A stretch of DNA of 64,000 nucleotides, from NCBI GenBank assembly GCA_022828595.1, contig JAKGHH010000001.1, positions 123,702,999 to 123,766,998 on the forward strand, written 5' to 3'. The DNA comes from Nelumbo lutea (lineage: Eukaryota > Streptophyta > Magnoliopsida > Proteales > Nelumbonaceae). This document shows, piece by piece, positions 1 to 10,206 of the stretch. The notes under the pieces are model-generated. The model saw only the letters and a list, made by a program, of their open reading frames with translations, was not told the DNA's origin and ran no database searches. Numbering within the stretch: the first letter of the stretch is position 1; each line of letters begins with the position of its first letter. The translations under genes and the position numbers were made by a program.

Positions 1-1
1 G

Positions 2-124
2 TAGGGTTGCAACTTGGGTTTGCCTGAGTTAACATTTTACACTGCTTCGGGCTTGGGCCTTCAGGCTGGGCCCATTCAAATTTTGACAAAATCCCAAATC
101 AAGCCTGCCCAAGTTGCACCCCTA
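2..124. mobile_element. Short hAT-like MITE
   Basis: A 123-bp element with imperfect terminal inverted repeats: it begins TAGGGTTGCAACTTGGG and ends with the near-complement CCCAAGTTGCACCCCTA. The TAGGGGTG-type end is common in plant hAT MITEs. It interrupts LINE RNase H sequence to its right. The left target site lies outside the window, so no duplication can be checked. Confidence 0.55.
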
Positions 125-1125
125 GATTTTTGCCACCCTTGAGGCCTTGTACAATAGCACTTATTTCTGCCTCTATGGAGTTTCCGCTGCCAATGGGACT
201 TAAGAATAGAACCACTACATTACCCCATGCATCCCTAAAAGCTCCATCAAACCTCGATGATCCTGGATTTCCCCTGTTGCATCCATCAAATTTCATTTTA
301 AGTAGACCTTCTTGGGGGAGAGAACAAGAAGTTGAACCTAGAGGGGCTTGGGCAGAAAGGATGCTACTACTATCTTCCAATTTCTTCCAATGTCTTCTTC
401 TGTGAAAGGATCAAACAAATTCAAGGTCTTTACCCAATGCACAACCCTAATTGTAAGCTCAATAATGTTCTCAAAGGCTCTTACTTCATTGCTAAATAGT
501 TGGTCATTTACTAAAATACCCCCTGTAGTTTAAAACACCTATAGTTCACAACCAATTTACTTAATCGACCTTCCATTAGATCGAAGTGGAAAATGACAGT
601 TTTGGCCTTAGCATCTGTTTGGACCATTAATCTACAGAAAATATAAATGGAAATGTCACTCTTGCCCCTAATAAAACATGAGCAACAACTTTTTTTTGAT
701 CAATTTTATTCTCTATTCGAAGAAGGAAGACATGTTGCAAATTAATAACCTGGGAATCTGGGATGCACACTGTTCTCTCTTCTTCATTCTGCTGGAACCA
801 ATATTGTGTGGTAGATCTGAAAATCAAACAATAGTTCATTTTAAAAGCCCAATATGAAGTGCTAGGGTACTTTCAGAATAAAATACTGTAGGCCTATGCC
901 CTTAAACATTTTCAATTCAGTATAGGTGGTCGAATTACCTTTTTCAGACGACAATATAAAATATTCTTGATAGAAGGTCGATTAAGTAAATCAGTTGCAA
1001 ACTATAGGAGTTTTAGTAAAATGTAAAGTATAGGTAAGGTTTTAGAAAATCTGTGAAACTATAGGGGTGTTTTAGTAAATGACCCTAAATAGTTTCTCAT
1101 TCTTTTCTTCCCAAATTGTCCATAG
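125..1125 (-). pseudogene. LINE fragment: linker and RNase H domain
   Basis: Reading leftwards on the minus strand, the segment 1,125-1,085 followed by 501-125 encodes the end of a plant L1-type LINE polyprotein. A tryptophan-rich linker (ILWTIWEEKNEKLF) is followed by an RNase H domain with the signature KMKFDGCNRGNPG near 300 and NSIEAEISAIVQGLK near 160. In this family the RNase H domain follows the reverse transcriptase and the zinc-binding zf-RVT region. The frame is split by a 583-bp MITE and its 3' end is cut by another MITE, so this is a dead remnant. It lies in intron 2 of the RBP47-like gene, in the same orientation as that gene. It is a different copy from the LINE at 1,600-2,750, which carries its own linker. 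Confidence 0.75.
502..1084. mobile_element. MULE-type MITE with 10-bp target duplication
   Basis: A 583-bp non-autonomous DNA transposon. It opens GGTCATTTACTAAAATACCCC-like and closes with the near-complement GGGGTGTTTTAGTAAATGACC-like. Subterminal inverted repeats extend further inward (TTAATCGACCTTC near 570 and its complement near 970). It is flanked by an exact 10-bp direct repeat, CTAAATAGTT, at 492-501 and 1,085-1,094. A 9-11 bp duplication is typical of Mutator-like elements. It has no coding capacity and sits inside LINE sequence whose two halves read through once the element is removed. Confidence 0.8.
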
Positions 1126-1170
1126 GATGGCCTAATACCATTGCAAAGAAAGCAAAGGTATTAGGCCATC
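1126..1170. repeat. Near-perfect 45-bp hairpin
   Basis: GATGGCCTAATACCATTGC (1,126-1,144) pairs with its near-complement at 1,152-1,170, with one mismatch in 19 pairs and a 7-base loop (AAAGAAA). The left arm is LINE linker sequence, so the right arm looks like an inverted copy of it. Confidence 0.7.
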
Positions 1171-1599
1171 TTTTTTCTTTATATCCTCGTCCTTTACAAA
1201 AACCCCTAAACTAGGGGTACAATCAAATCGACCTCTAATTGAATAGTTCGGGATCAAGTTCAATTAAACTCAATTCAAGATTTATTCTAATTGAGTTCAA
1301 ATCTCAAGGTAAGCTCGATTAGTTATTCGAACTCGAGCTCAGCCATAAAGAGTTCGGGTCAAAATCTCACAAGCCTTGCCCCATTAATATTAATATTAAT
1401 ATATTATGATAATATATTATATTAAACAGAAAAAATAGATACAATCCAAAAATGATAGGTGACAAGACGGCACCTAGCAAAACAAAGCAAAATTAGCTTT
1501 GATCTAGAAAACATAGGCTGAACCAAAAATTGAAAGAGATTACACAGACTGAATTTTCCAACACATTCCAGAAATTCTCCCCCAAATCTTATGTACTGG
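1171..1599. other. AT-rich intronic sequence, no gene seen
   Basis: Part of intron 2. It holds a run of loosely repeated words (TCAATT, TTCGAACTCGAG, AGTTCGGG) and an AT-only patch near 1,385-1,425. This may be a degenerate MITE, but I could not define its ends. Confidence 0.3.
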
Positions 1600-2750
1600 C
1601 TTGATCAAAATATGGGAGCACCCAAACCCATTCCACTACTAGTTTCCCCACCCTCCAGTAATTTTAGCTGTCTTCGAACAGCCTTCTATTTCTTTCATTC
1701 CACAGAACCCAGCACACATCAAAGGGAATACAGCTTCATACTCCTTGCTTTCCTGCTTCCTCTAAATCTTGGCCAAGAAAATTTCTGCCATTGACCTTGG
1801 CTGAAACACTCTTTGCCCGAATAGAGAGGAGTAGAATTTCCAAATGATTTGTGTAGTCTTACAATAGAAGAATAAGTGAAAAAAGTCTCTTTTTTTATTA
1901 TCAATAAGTGAAGAACAGACTCTTCATTCGAACAGCATAAACCCCAGAAATTTGCTAAGGAAAATCCCCTGCTTTTTAAGTGATCAACTGTTAGAATACT
2001 ATCCAAAGCAACCAACCAAGCAAATGCTTCCACTCTAGGTGGAACAGGGTTCCCCCGGACTCACCCCATCTGATCTGAGACCAGCTGATCCTTCCTTCAC
2101 CATTGCCAAGTAGAAGGATTTCACAGTGAACACCCCGTTCCTACACTCTTTCCACCACAGCCCATCACTCAAGGAGGATGAAACCTTAACCTTCTGTAAC
2201 TTTTCCAACAGCTGGATACATTTTTCTATCTCCTGGTCCAGCAAGGTTCTTCTGAATTTGGGGCACCAAACAATCTGTTCTCCCCTCATTTCGAAACATT
2301 TATCAACTGTAATGTGATGCTCAGTCAGCTTGTAAAGCTTCAGGCATACCTAACATAGCTTCCCAACATCACACCACTCATCCTCCCAAAATCTTATCCT
2401 TGATCTGTCGCCCAACTTGAACCTGACTGCAGCTTTGAACTCTTGATTGCACTGCAATATTCCTTAAAAGACACTCACCCCATATTGGAAACCTCCCTTG
2501 ACTCCCACCCAAACCTCACCATCCCATACTTCCCAACTACAACCCTCCTCCAGAGAGACTGACATCTCCACAGCCACTTACCCAAGAGAACCTTGTTGAA
2601 GATTTTGACCCTCCTAATACCCAAATCACCATTCCTTTTTGGCCTACACACCAAATGAAACTTCTTTCACCCCCAGTCCCTTCCCATAAAAAATCCTTTT
2701 GAAGCTTCTCAATTCTTTCCACAGTCTTTGCTGGAATCTTCAACAATAAA
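1600..2750 (-). pseudogene. LINE fragment: RT C-terminus, zf-RVT and linker
   Basis: A decayed plant L1-like LINE. Reading leftwards it shows the post-RT motif IPAKTVERIEKLQKDFLW (about 2,740-2,690), the motif GDRSRIRFWEDEWC (about 2,410-2,365), the zf-RVT region (GVFTVKSFYLAM, then EAFAWLVALDSILTVDHL, about 2,140-1,980) and the linker WNERNRRLFEDS near 1,690-1,660. Several frameshifts and stops separate these pieces, so no protein is made. No target-site duplication was found. The orientation matches the host gene, so it could be present in the pre-mRNA. Family assignment rests on the order and spacing of the motifs. Confidence 0.75.
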
Positions 2751-3706
2751 ATAAACTACTACTCATCAAACCATGACTTCATAAACAAAATCATGTTCAT
2801 ATCAAGAATTACCAAGATAGAATCACTAAATAAAGCAAAATTAAAAATAACACAGATAAACTACTTAGAGATAGGATCTAGTAGTGAACAAAAATACAAC
2901 AACCAGTTGAAGTGTTTTTTAATAAATAACAAGATCAGAATCAAGAGGAACAGTACAGAAGAAAGAGCAAAAGCTCAAATAAAATAGAGAAACAACCCCC
3001 CCCACTGATATGACTATCATCCCCCCATTACACACACCAAAACTAGGCACCAGGAAATCCACAGCTAGCATTGAATAGGTCATCCTCAATATGAACCTTC
3101 CCAATTCACCCTTCCTACTGCCTCCACTACCAAGCTGGTTGATAACCCAAAAATATAGCTTCTCTTATTTCATGCCTGAAAGCCTAAGGACCTCCTCCTT
3201 GGTGGCAGAGGGTGCGTCTAAAGTGGTTCAGAAGCACTTTCATGAACGCTAAGGAAGATTTTGGACTACAGGATGGATCCATTCTTTGAAAGACAGAATC
3301 TATGGTAAAAGCGAAATTGCTGTTTGGTTTGGCTTACAAAAAATAGTGTGGATAAGAGAAACCTTTTATCCCCAATAAGGAAGATTTTTCAGAGATCACT
3401 GTAAACAGTTAATAAGGTGTTTCATCTGGCTATCCATTGGCAAATTTTCAGAGAAACCTTGTTATGCCCTTTTCTGAAGGCTATTTAACCTTAGCATCAT
3501 TTTAACAAAAAATAATAATAATAATAATAATAATAATAACTATCACCAGTCAATGGATGAAGTATTTGTTACAAGAAAAGGAATAGAATCAATGGAAGCA
3601 TGTAATGATGACAAAATGATCTCACCAACTTAAACAAGAGAAAAACCAGTAAAACAATACCACCAATATTCTAGATGGATTTGCAAAGCTAGGATAGCTA
3701 GTATAC
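2751..3706 (-). other. Intron 2 of the RBP47-like gene, exon-proximal part
   Basis: Between the LINE and exon 2 I see no RRM3 coding sequence and no clear transposon. Weak coding-like text on the plus strand near 3,180-3,480 has stops and was not identified. An (AAT)n microsatellite lies at 3,511-3,539. Because the third RRM expected for this family is absent, intron 2 must span at least 3,706 bases and leave the window. Confidence 0.5.
3511..3539. repeat. (AAT)n microsatellite
   Basis: About nine AAT units in intron 2, close to exon 2. Confidence 0.9.
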
Positions 3707-4190
3707 CTTGAGAAGAATATTGTTGCTGTTGATATCCAGATGACTTTCTGGGGGTTGCAACACCTATGCGCATGGGCCTAGTAGAACAATAGACACCATT
3801 CATTTCAGTCATGGCTCGTGACCTCTCATTATCATCACCAAACCTCACAAAACCATAGCCTTTTGAACGACCAGTATTTGCATCAATGACAACTTTTGCA
3901 CCTTTTACGGATGGATATCTACTGGCAAATGTTTCTTGCAATAAAGTATCAGTAACATCTGCGGCCAAATCGCCCACAAATATAGACCGGTCAGATCCAG
4001 CATCAGATCGCTTCTCGCCTGTGCTAAATGATGCCCAATTCAGGCGAAATGGATGATCTGTGTTAGGCATTGCTGTGCCATTGTAGTTCTGCAAGACTTT
4101 TTCGGCTGCTGCATGTGAAAAGAATTCAACAAATCCATAGCCCTCAGACTGACCAGTCTGCTTATTGCGAATAACCTTTATAGAAACAAC
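3707..4190 (-). CDS. RBP47: RBP47-like RNA-binding protein, exon 2
   Basis: This 484-nt exon encodes the second half of RRM1 and all of RRM2 of an RBP45/RBP47-type protein, the plant counterpart of yeast Nam8 and mammalian TIA-1. These proteins are nuclear, bind U-rich and poly(A) RNA and can move to stress granules. It opens with VVSIKVIRNKQTGQ after an acceptor reading ATATGTGCAG. RNP1 of RRM1 is GYGFVEF. RRM2 has RNP2 IFVGDL, then ADVTDTLL and YPSVKGAKVV, and RNP1 KGYGFVRF. It ends in a Gln-rich linker (GYQQQQYSSQ) at a GTATAC donor. Exon 1 ends in phase 0, so the two join without a change of frame. The text (LNWASFSTGEKR, TPRKSSGYQQQ) resembles RBP47 more than RBP45. No stops or lost motifs are present. 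Exon 3 onward, with RRM3, is outside the window. Confidence 0.92.
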
Positions 4191-4529
4191 CTGCACATAT
4201 TAAAAAATGTCAAAAGATCAACAAAGGCAATACAAAATGATGACCGAATAGCTACTTGAAGTAATGGACTTGTTTGGGCTTGCCTCGAGGGGTGTGGCAC
4301 AAAGGCGGCTCGTAGAATCAGGAATGTAATATGTTTTACATTACATTAGCTACTTGAAGTAATGCAATTGAGTGAAAAAAGAGATTAGAAGTTTTACATG
4401 CTTGAAAATGTTTTATATGTTTGATTTTATTTTTAAATTCTCATTTGAATATGCTTTACATCTTATGTTTATGTATTTTAATTTTAGATAATAGGTTTTT
4501 TAAAACATTATTTTAAAATTTAAGTTTAT

Positions 4530-4692
4530 ATTTTTTATTAATATTATGTTTAATATTTTTTTTGAAATTTCTGACATTTTTTTTGTATTTTTCCGCCTTG
4601 CTTCAAAAAGTGCATGCCTCGCCTTGCACCCTGCGCCTCAGGCGCAAATTGACCCTGCGACTTTTTTGCGCCTTGCACTTTTAAAACATTGA
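4530..4692. mobile_element. Remnant of a GCCTTG-rich hAT-type MITE
   Basis: The text CGCCTTGCACTTTTAAAACATTG at its right side and nearby GCGCCTCAGGCGC resemble ends of the common plant GCCTAGGCGCC-type hAT MITEs. The left end was not located. Confidence 0.35.
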
Positions 4693-4823
4693 CCCTACCA
4701 CACTCTCCTTGAACAATCACCCACAACAAATAGGTGATCAAGACTTTCCTGTGACTAGAGCAAAAAAATACAAGGAAGGTTTGTAAAATATATATAAGTA
4801 TCAACAAATCTTGAATAGGGAAC

Positions 4824-5434
4824 CATAGTTTGCAAGGCACCAAGGCGAGGCTAGGTGACGGGGGCGCCTTGTCTCCTAGGCGTTGCCTAGGCAATTGGTT
4901 TTTTTATGTAGAAAACATAGGTCCTAGGGTAGTTCCCTAGGTACCATAACCATATTTTCTTAAGAATTATTCATAATTTTCATAAGAAAAGTAGAGAGTT
5001 CATGTTAAGGTATAGGAAATCAACATATTCATGAGAAGAAAAAGAAGAAGGAAAAGAAAATTCAAAAAATATAGGGGCTGAACCCTTATTTTTGTTATAA
5101 GAAAAGAAGAAAAGAAAATGTGTTGATTAGACAATATTTTAAGTTCTTCCTTACTTATTGGTTCGGGTTTTAAAGTCTTTGGGGGTTCAATACAGCATTT
5201 AGCAATGTTTATATTGATTAAACCCTAACAAGTAAGAAAATAATAAAAAAGAAATTAGTATATAAATACACAAAATGAATATTTTAGTTTAATAGTACCT
5301 ATTTTATAATTATAATGTCAAAAAATAAAGAATAAAATATTATTTTATAATACATAGTACAAAACTATTTGGCAATTAGGCAAGGCAAGCCTCAAAGGGT
5401 GCCTTGTCTCCTAGGCATCGCCTTGACAACTATG
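4824..5434. mobile_element. hAT MITE with 8-bp target duplication
   Basis: A 611-bp AT-rich element. The termini are CATAGTTTGCAAGGC and the near-complement GCCTTGACAACTATG (13 of 15 match). It is flanked by the exact 8-bp repeat TAGGGAAC at 4,816-4,823 and 5,435-5,442. GC-rich subterminal palindromes (GGCGCCTTGTCTCCTAGGC) lie just inside both ends. There is no coding region. It is in intron 1. Confidence 0.8.
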
Positions 5435-6199
5435 TAGGGAACTTTTTTTCTAAACAGGTGATGCACAATGAAGTTATTGACTTATTTCTTAGAAATGCAA
5501 TCCTTGAATCAAACCAACCAACTTAATGGGTTTGAACAAATTCCCAAGTTGGCTTGGTTGTAAAATACCAAATGTTGTACCTGTTAGGAGAGGCATTCTC
5601 CTCCATCCTTCTTCTATATAAGCCTAGTTAAGACAAAACACATAAGATCATTCCAGATTTCTATCAAGTATTGTGGACCTCTTCTTCTTAACTGACCTAG
5701 GTCCCAGTCATCCTACCTCAATATATATGAGACTCCAGCAGCCAGCATTACCCCTTACACAATCCCCATGAGTAAGCCTATCTACTAACACTTGAGAGTA
5801 TTCCATAAATAAACATTTTGGGGCTCTTCTTCTTAACTGACCTAGGTCCTAGTCACCTACCACAAAAAAGACTCCAGCATTTCGTGTGGAGTCAGCATTA
5901 CACCTTACACGATCCCCATAAGTATTTAATAGTACCCCATAAAGTTGCTATGTATCAAGCCAGAGGAAAGTGCCCATTTAGTCTGCAATACATAACATAG
6001 TAGTATTCCTCTCTTCAGCCTAAGTTTTGCCCATAACTTAGTAATTCCTCAGCTTTTTTTTTTTACAGTTTTTAAGGTTATGTTGCCTTATATTTCAATA
6101 TTAAAGGCAGCATAGATTTCTTTTGCTATTTTTATTAATCATTGTTTAGAAATATCCTTAATTCTATGACTTATATTCATCTAGAAGATGTTAAATTTG
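5435..6199. other. Intronic stretch with an imperfect local duplication
   Basis: No gene seen. It contains the duplicated block listed at 5,680-5,925. The remainder is ordinary AT-rich intron sequence. Confidence 0.4.
5680..5925 (+). repeat. Imperfect direct duplication (~95-100 bp, two copies)
   Basis: Copy 1 (about 5,680-5,773) and copy 2 (about 5,824-5,925) share CTTCTTCTTAACTGACCTAGG, then GACTCCAGCA and ACACGATCCCCATAAGTA-like text, with small indels between. Origin unknown. Confidence 0.6.
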
Positions 6200-6961
6200 T
6201 ACCATCTCTCTTCAAAGGCCATCTCCAAAGCCACTTCCCTAATTGGGCTTCATTCTTCTGAACTAGGTTCCCTATCCCCAAGCCCCCTTCTTCCTTACTT
6301 TTATTGACTACCTCCCATCTAATTAGATGATCCTTCTTCACCTCCCTTGTTCCCACAAGAAATCCCTCATTACCTTTTCTAACTTCTTAGCCTCCCCTCG
6401 AGGGAATCCTAAAGACTTAAATAGAAGGTTGGCAAGTGTGGTCCTGATCAAAGTCACCCTACCCCCTATGGAGATGTAATTCTTTTTCTAGGCCACCAAA
6501 CTTTTTCCAAATTTCTCCACAATAGGAGACCGGAAATGACTCTCTTTGGGGTTGGCACCTAAGGGAAGACCCAAGTAGGTCAAAGGCCAAGAAGAGGTGG
6601 CACAACCTAAGCAACCTACAATGGACTCTACCTCCCAATCCTCCAAGTTTATTCCCGCCACACAACTTTTATCAAAGTTTATCCTCAAATTGGATGCATT
6701 ATCAAAATCTCTTATTAGATTCTTAAGATTGTCCACCTTACTTAAATCAATCCCTTCATAGAAAATGAAAATATCACCAACAAATTGAAGGTGGGTCATC
6801 GTAATGCTTCTCCTTCCTAGTCTCCAACCTTTTATTAGCTCCTGCTTATCTGCTTTTGAGATCAATCTACTAAACACATCAGCAATAAGTGTGGAGAGGA
6901 CAAAAGAGAGTGGGTCACCTTGTCTTAGGCCTCTACTGGCTGGAAAGAAATCCCTAACCAC
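6200..6961 (-). pseudogene. LINE reverse transcriptase fragment
   Basis: A 158-codon open stretch (6,961-6,488) encodes the middle of a plant L1-type reverse transcriptase. It contains the motif FFPASRGLRQGDPLSFVLS, the active-site region THLQFVGDIFIF, and NLRINFDKSCVAGI followed by LTYLGLPLGANPKE. The normal catalytic FADD reads FVGD here: the first aspartate is lost, so the copy would be inactive. The frame decays by frameshift left of 6,488, where ISIGGRVTLIR-like text is still legible. No N-terminal endonuclease is present. It lies in intron 1 in the same orientation as the host gene. Confidence 0.8.
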
Positions 6962-7436
6962 TCTGAAACTTTAAAACTCGTGTACCTTAATTAGTATCAA
7001 TGAATTAATAAAAGTCTTATTTACTGATCAAAAAAATGTCAAATATAACGTAAGGAAAAGCAGGTTGTGATTAATCATGCTATTGAAGAACTCAGAAGCT
7101 AGATGCCAATTCTTTTTTTTTTTTTTTGATAAATAAATTAAGATTTCATTAATAGAAAGATCAATTCAGTTACAAGCTTTCCATGAACAATTCTTATCTT
7201 TTTTTTTTAAAGGAGAATGTCTTTTTCTGATAAGTAATGAATTTTATTAAAGAAAGATAAAGTGTTACAACAAAGTATTACAATGAAGCAATCCAATAGA
7301 GGCGTGACGTGCAGCCCTTTGACCAAAAAAGAATTACAGTTGAGCCAGAAAAAGTTCAGACTTATGTAACAAAATGATCAGCCAGCCCATTTGCTGACCT
7401 CCTTTCCCATTGGATTATAACAGTTATATCTTGGGT
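6962..7436. other. LINE or SINE 3' tails, no gene
   Basis: Three poly(A/T)-ended tails are packed here. One on the plus strand ends in TTATTTACTGATCAAAAAAA (about 7,035). Two on the minus strand have poly(T) starts at about 7,113 and 7,198, followed by AATGAATTTTATTAAAGAAAGAT-type text. These look like 3' ends of truncated retroposons. Confidence 0.5.
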
Positions 7437-7908
7437 GCAAAAAGATAAGGAAACGAGTATTACGAGGCTGATTGTAGAAGGGGACTCAAAAATAGTAATT
7501 GGTTGTTTGAAAAAAGGAGAAGGGCTATTATGGCATTTCAGAAATGAATTCAGGCTAGTATTTTTTCTCTCCCTAGGGCTCTTTTGTGTATTTGTTTGAG
7601 TGATATTTGGGGCTGAGCTACCTCCATCTTGTTGTTCTCCTCCTAGTTCTACAAAAAAAAAAAGAATTCGGGCAATTTAAGTCACTGTCAAGACAAATGC
7701 AAATTCATTTAAGATGAATTAGGAGGTCCGCAAATGGTTTGGTGGATGGACTAGCTAAACAAGGAGTACATAGACATCATTTATTTTGGGCTCAATGTTA
7801 ATAGGGTGATGGGACTCTTTTTGTAAAGGATGTTATTTCTAACAGCTTCTTGTTGTTCTCTCCTCTTTTTAGGTTTTAATAAAATTCTTCAAGTTGCTAA
7901 CAAAAAAA
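7437..7908 (+). pseudogene. LINE RNase H fragment, plus strand
   Basis: The legible RNase H words are TRLIVEGDSKIVIGCLKKG (about 7,460-7,525) and, after a frameshift, RSANGLVDGLAKQGVHRHH (about 7,725-7,785). These are the middle and end of the LINE-type RNase H domain. The 3' untranslated tail follows and ends in AACAAAAAAAG near 7,908. It is non-functional, and it meets an oppositely oriented RNase H fragment tail to tail. Confidence 0.65.
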
Positions 7909-8278
7909 GTCATATCTTTAACTAACCATTTAAATCTTTTTAATGATTCCCTATACTTCCAAATAACTGTTTCCTGTTCCTTCAGCCACCTTGTTACCAA
8001 TTTAGAGTCACCGTCAATTACCAATCTGTTAAAGTTTAGATCTGTAGCAATTTATACCCCTCGTAAGACTGCTTGGAACTCAGCATGCACAGCATGCCCA
8101 ACTCCCAACAGGGTGAGAATACAGCAAGAATATGTCCAACAGAGTTCCTAAGAATCTTCCTATACCAGCCGGCCCTGGTTTGCGTAGACTACAGCCATCG
8201 AAATTTAGTGATAAATCCTTCCTCTGGAGGTTCCGACTCTGAAACAGGTTTGTCCATCACATTAGAACTTCTTGCTAC

Positions 8279-9388
8279 AATGTTCTGAAAACCGGATCGG
8301 ACTGGCCGGTTGAACCAGTTGAATCGTGACCCAGACCCCTCCCCGATTTGGACATACCCCCAAAACCGTTTTATTAAAAAAACTGCCCACCCATCCTGTT
8401 CAACCTGGGAACCGGTGAACCGGTCCAGGTTTTGCATAACCATCCGGTTTTGTTACACCCCAACTTTTATCACAAAAAGACAAAAAAATGCAAAATTGAA
8501 CCAAACAAAACTTAAGGTCTTAATTTACAGACCTAAACCAAATCAAAATCCCCAAAACCCTCGTCCCTCTTTCTCTTTCTTTCAAACTCCAGCCCTCACC
8601 GAACATCGCCGCCTCCACTGCTAGCAACAGTCACGACTCATTGCCTCACCATCAACCACCTCAACAGTAGCCAACAACACCAGGTACTCTCTCTCTCTCT
8701 CCTCCTCTTCCTTCGCTTCCTCTTCTGCCTCCTTCCACTTTTTCTTCTTCCCGCCGGTGATCTGTTCACCGCATCCCTTCAACTCCATTGGGCATCTGTT
8801 CTCCTCCTTTTCCTCCTCCTTCTCCGGTGGTGGTTTGTTCACCGCCACTTGTGTGACAGTGATTCCTCTCTTCTCTTCCTCCTCCCACCGCTTGGTGCTT
8901 GTTTCTGCAATCTCCGGTAATTTATTTTATTTTAAATTTTAAATAATTATTTTTTAATTTCTGAATTCGAAAATTTGTTAACATCATTAGTTTAGTTTAC
9001 AGGTTTGCTCAAATTTGGTTATTTTTGTTTCAGGCTTTCAGTCCACCAAATTCTTACATAATAGACAAGACAACCCACCTACTTGTTCAGTTCCAGGATA
9101 GCCTAAGCCCTCTTTAAAGCTTGGAACAGAACTTCAATAAATTGATATCATATTTTGAATTTTGTAGAAATAAATTAAATATTATGCTTTAGGAATTAGG
9201 ATAAATAATTGTGTTCAATTTATAATTTTATACTATTTAATTTGTTAGGATTGAGTCTTAGCCTTTGTTTATTGATGTATTTGTTTTTCATTGTGGACAT
9301 ATTGTCTTAAACATTGAAAGTTTGAATTGTTATTTTATTTCTATATTGGATTATTTTGGACTAATTTTCCTTTGTGTTTAGTATTTTT

Positions 9389-9449
<61 letters not shown>

Positions 9450-9538
9450 CATCAGCACAGTTCAACCTCGGCCGAACCTCTAACCTGTGAACCTTTGCCT
9501 TTACCGAGTCGATGTTCGGTCCGGTTCTCAGAACATTG
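8279..9538. mobile_element. 1.26-kb hAT-like element with 8-bp duplication
   Basis: The left end is AATGTTCTGAAAACCGG and the right end is the near-complement CCGGTTCTCAGAACATTG. It is flanked by the exact 8-bp repeat CTTGCTAC at 8,271-8,278 and 9,539-9,546. Subterminal ACCGGTT-type words recur, as in known hAT non-autonomous families. No transposase domain was recognised. Internally, 8,550-8,910 is pyrimidine-rich, GC-richer sequence that looks like a 5' leader with possible donor sites (CAG|GTACTCTC near 8,683 and CCG|GTAATTT near 8,915). This is followed by AT-rich sequence and a (TA)n run. Confidence 0.75.
9391..9440. repeat. (TA)n microsatellite
   Basis: About 25 TA units inside the hAT-like element, near its right end. 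Confidence 0.95.
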
Positions 9539-9795
9539 CTTGCTACAGCTTCCGAATTCCTCCGAAGATCATCAAAGGAGAACTCTGAAAAAAAGTCCAA
9601 AGATTTTGCCCAATGTCTAACCTTATTTACTATTACGTTCCCATACTGCCTCCTCACTCCTCTCCTTGCCATTAAAAATTCTGCTATTCCTCTCTTCCCA
9701 GACTGTCCAATCCAAGCGGCCAAACTATAGGAGAATGTCTCTCCCCTTATTTTTTTGGCTGTAACTTCTTTTTGAATCCTTGGATGGGTTGTGAA

Positions 9796-10206
9796 TAGGG
9801 TGTCAATGGACCGGTTTTGGATTGGACCCCGTCCAGTCCAAAATCAATTTGGACGAATTGGACAGACCAACAAGACATATTGGATTGGACCAGTCCAGTC
9901 CAAAATATTTATTAGATTGGATTGGACCTGGTCCGTTCGTAACAAATTTATATTGGATTGGGTTGGATTAAGCCAATATCTGGTCCATTGATATAAGATA
10001 AGAATATATGTCAATGGACCAGGTTTGGGTTGAAACCAATCTAAATCAAAATGAATTTGAATAAATTGGACGGTCCAAACATTGAATTGGACCGGTCCAA
10101 ATTGGTCCAAAACATTCATTGGATTGGATTGGACCTGGTCCATATATAATGGACTCACATTGGACTGGATCGGATTGGACCAAATCCAATCCAATTGACA
10201 CCCCTA
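9796..10206. mobile_element. Dimeric hAT MITE rich in TTGGATTGGAC
   Basis: A 411-bp element with ends TAGGGTGTCAAT and ATTGACACCCCTA, flanked by the exact 8-bp repeat GTTGTGAA (9,788-9,795 and 10,207-10,214). The body consists of two head-to-tail, diverged units of about 205 bp, each starting GTCAATGGACC (9,801 and about 10,011). Each is packed with GGTCCAATCCAA words on alternating strands. It is in intron 1. Confidence 0.8.

Larger units (their letters stand above)
7909..9790 (-). pseudogene. LINE linker and RNase H, minus strand, split by a hAT element
   Basis: The right part (about 9,725-9,547) encodes linker text (AAWIGQSGKRGIAEFL, then NKVRHWAKSLDFFSEFS). The left part (about 8,270-7,909) encodes RNase H text: KPGPAGIGRILRN, then FNRLVIDGDSKLV, RWLKEQETVIWKYRE. 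Removing the element at 8,279-9,538 brings the parts together in the expected order. Frameshifts make it non-coding. It is in the same orientation as the host gene. Confidence 0.65.

Noticed and set aside
4250..4330. tRNA or SINE-like word (GGGGTGTGGCAC)
   Set aside because: I could not find paired A and B boxes or a cloverleaf, nor any such gene elsewhere in the window by eye.
8621..8848. Glu/Lys-rich frame on the minus strand
   Set aside because: Reverse reading of a pyrimidine-rich tract inside the hAT element. Low complexity.
10046..10194. Repetitive DQVQSNP-like peptides
   Set aside because: Translation of the GGTCCAATCC words in the dimeric MITE.
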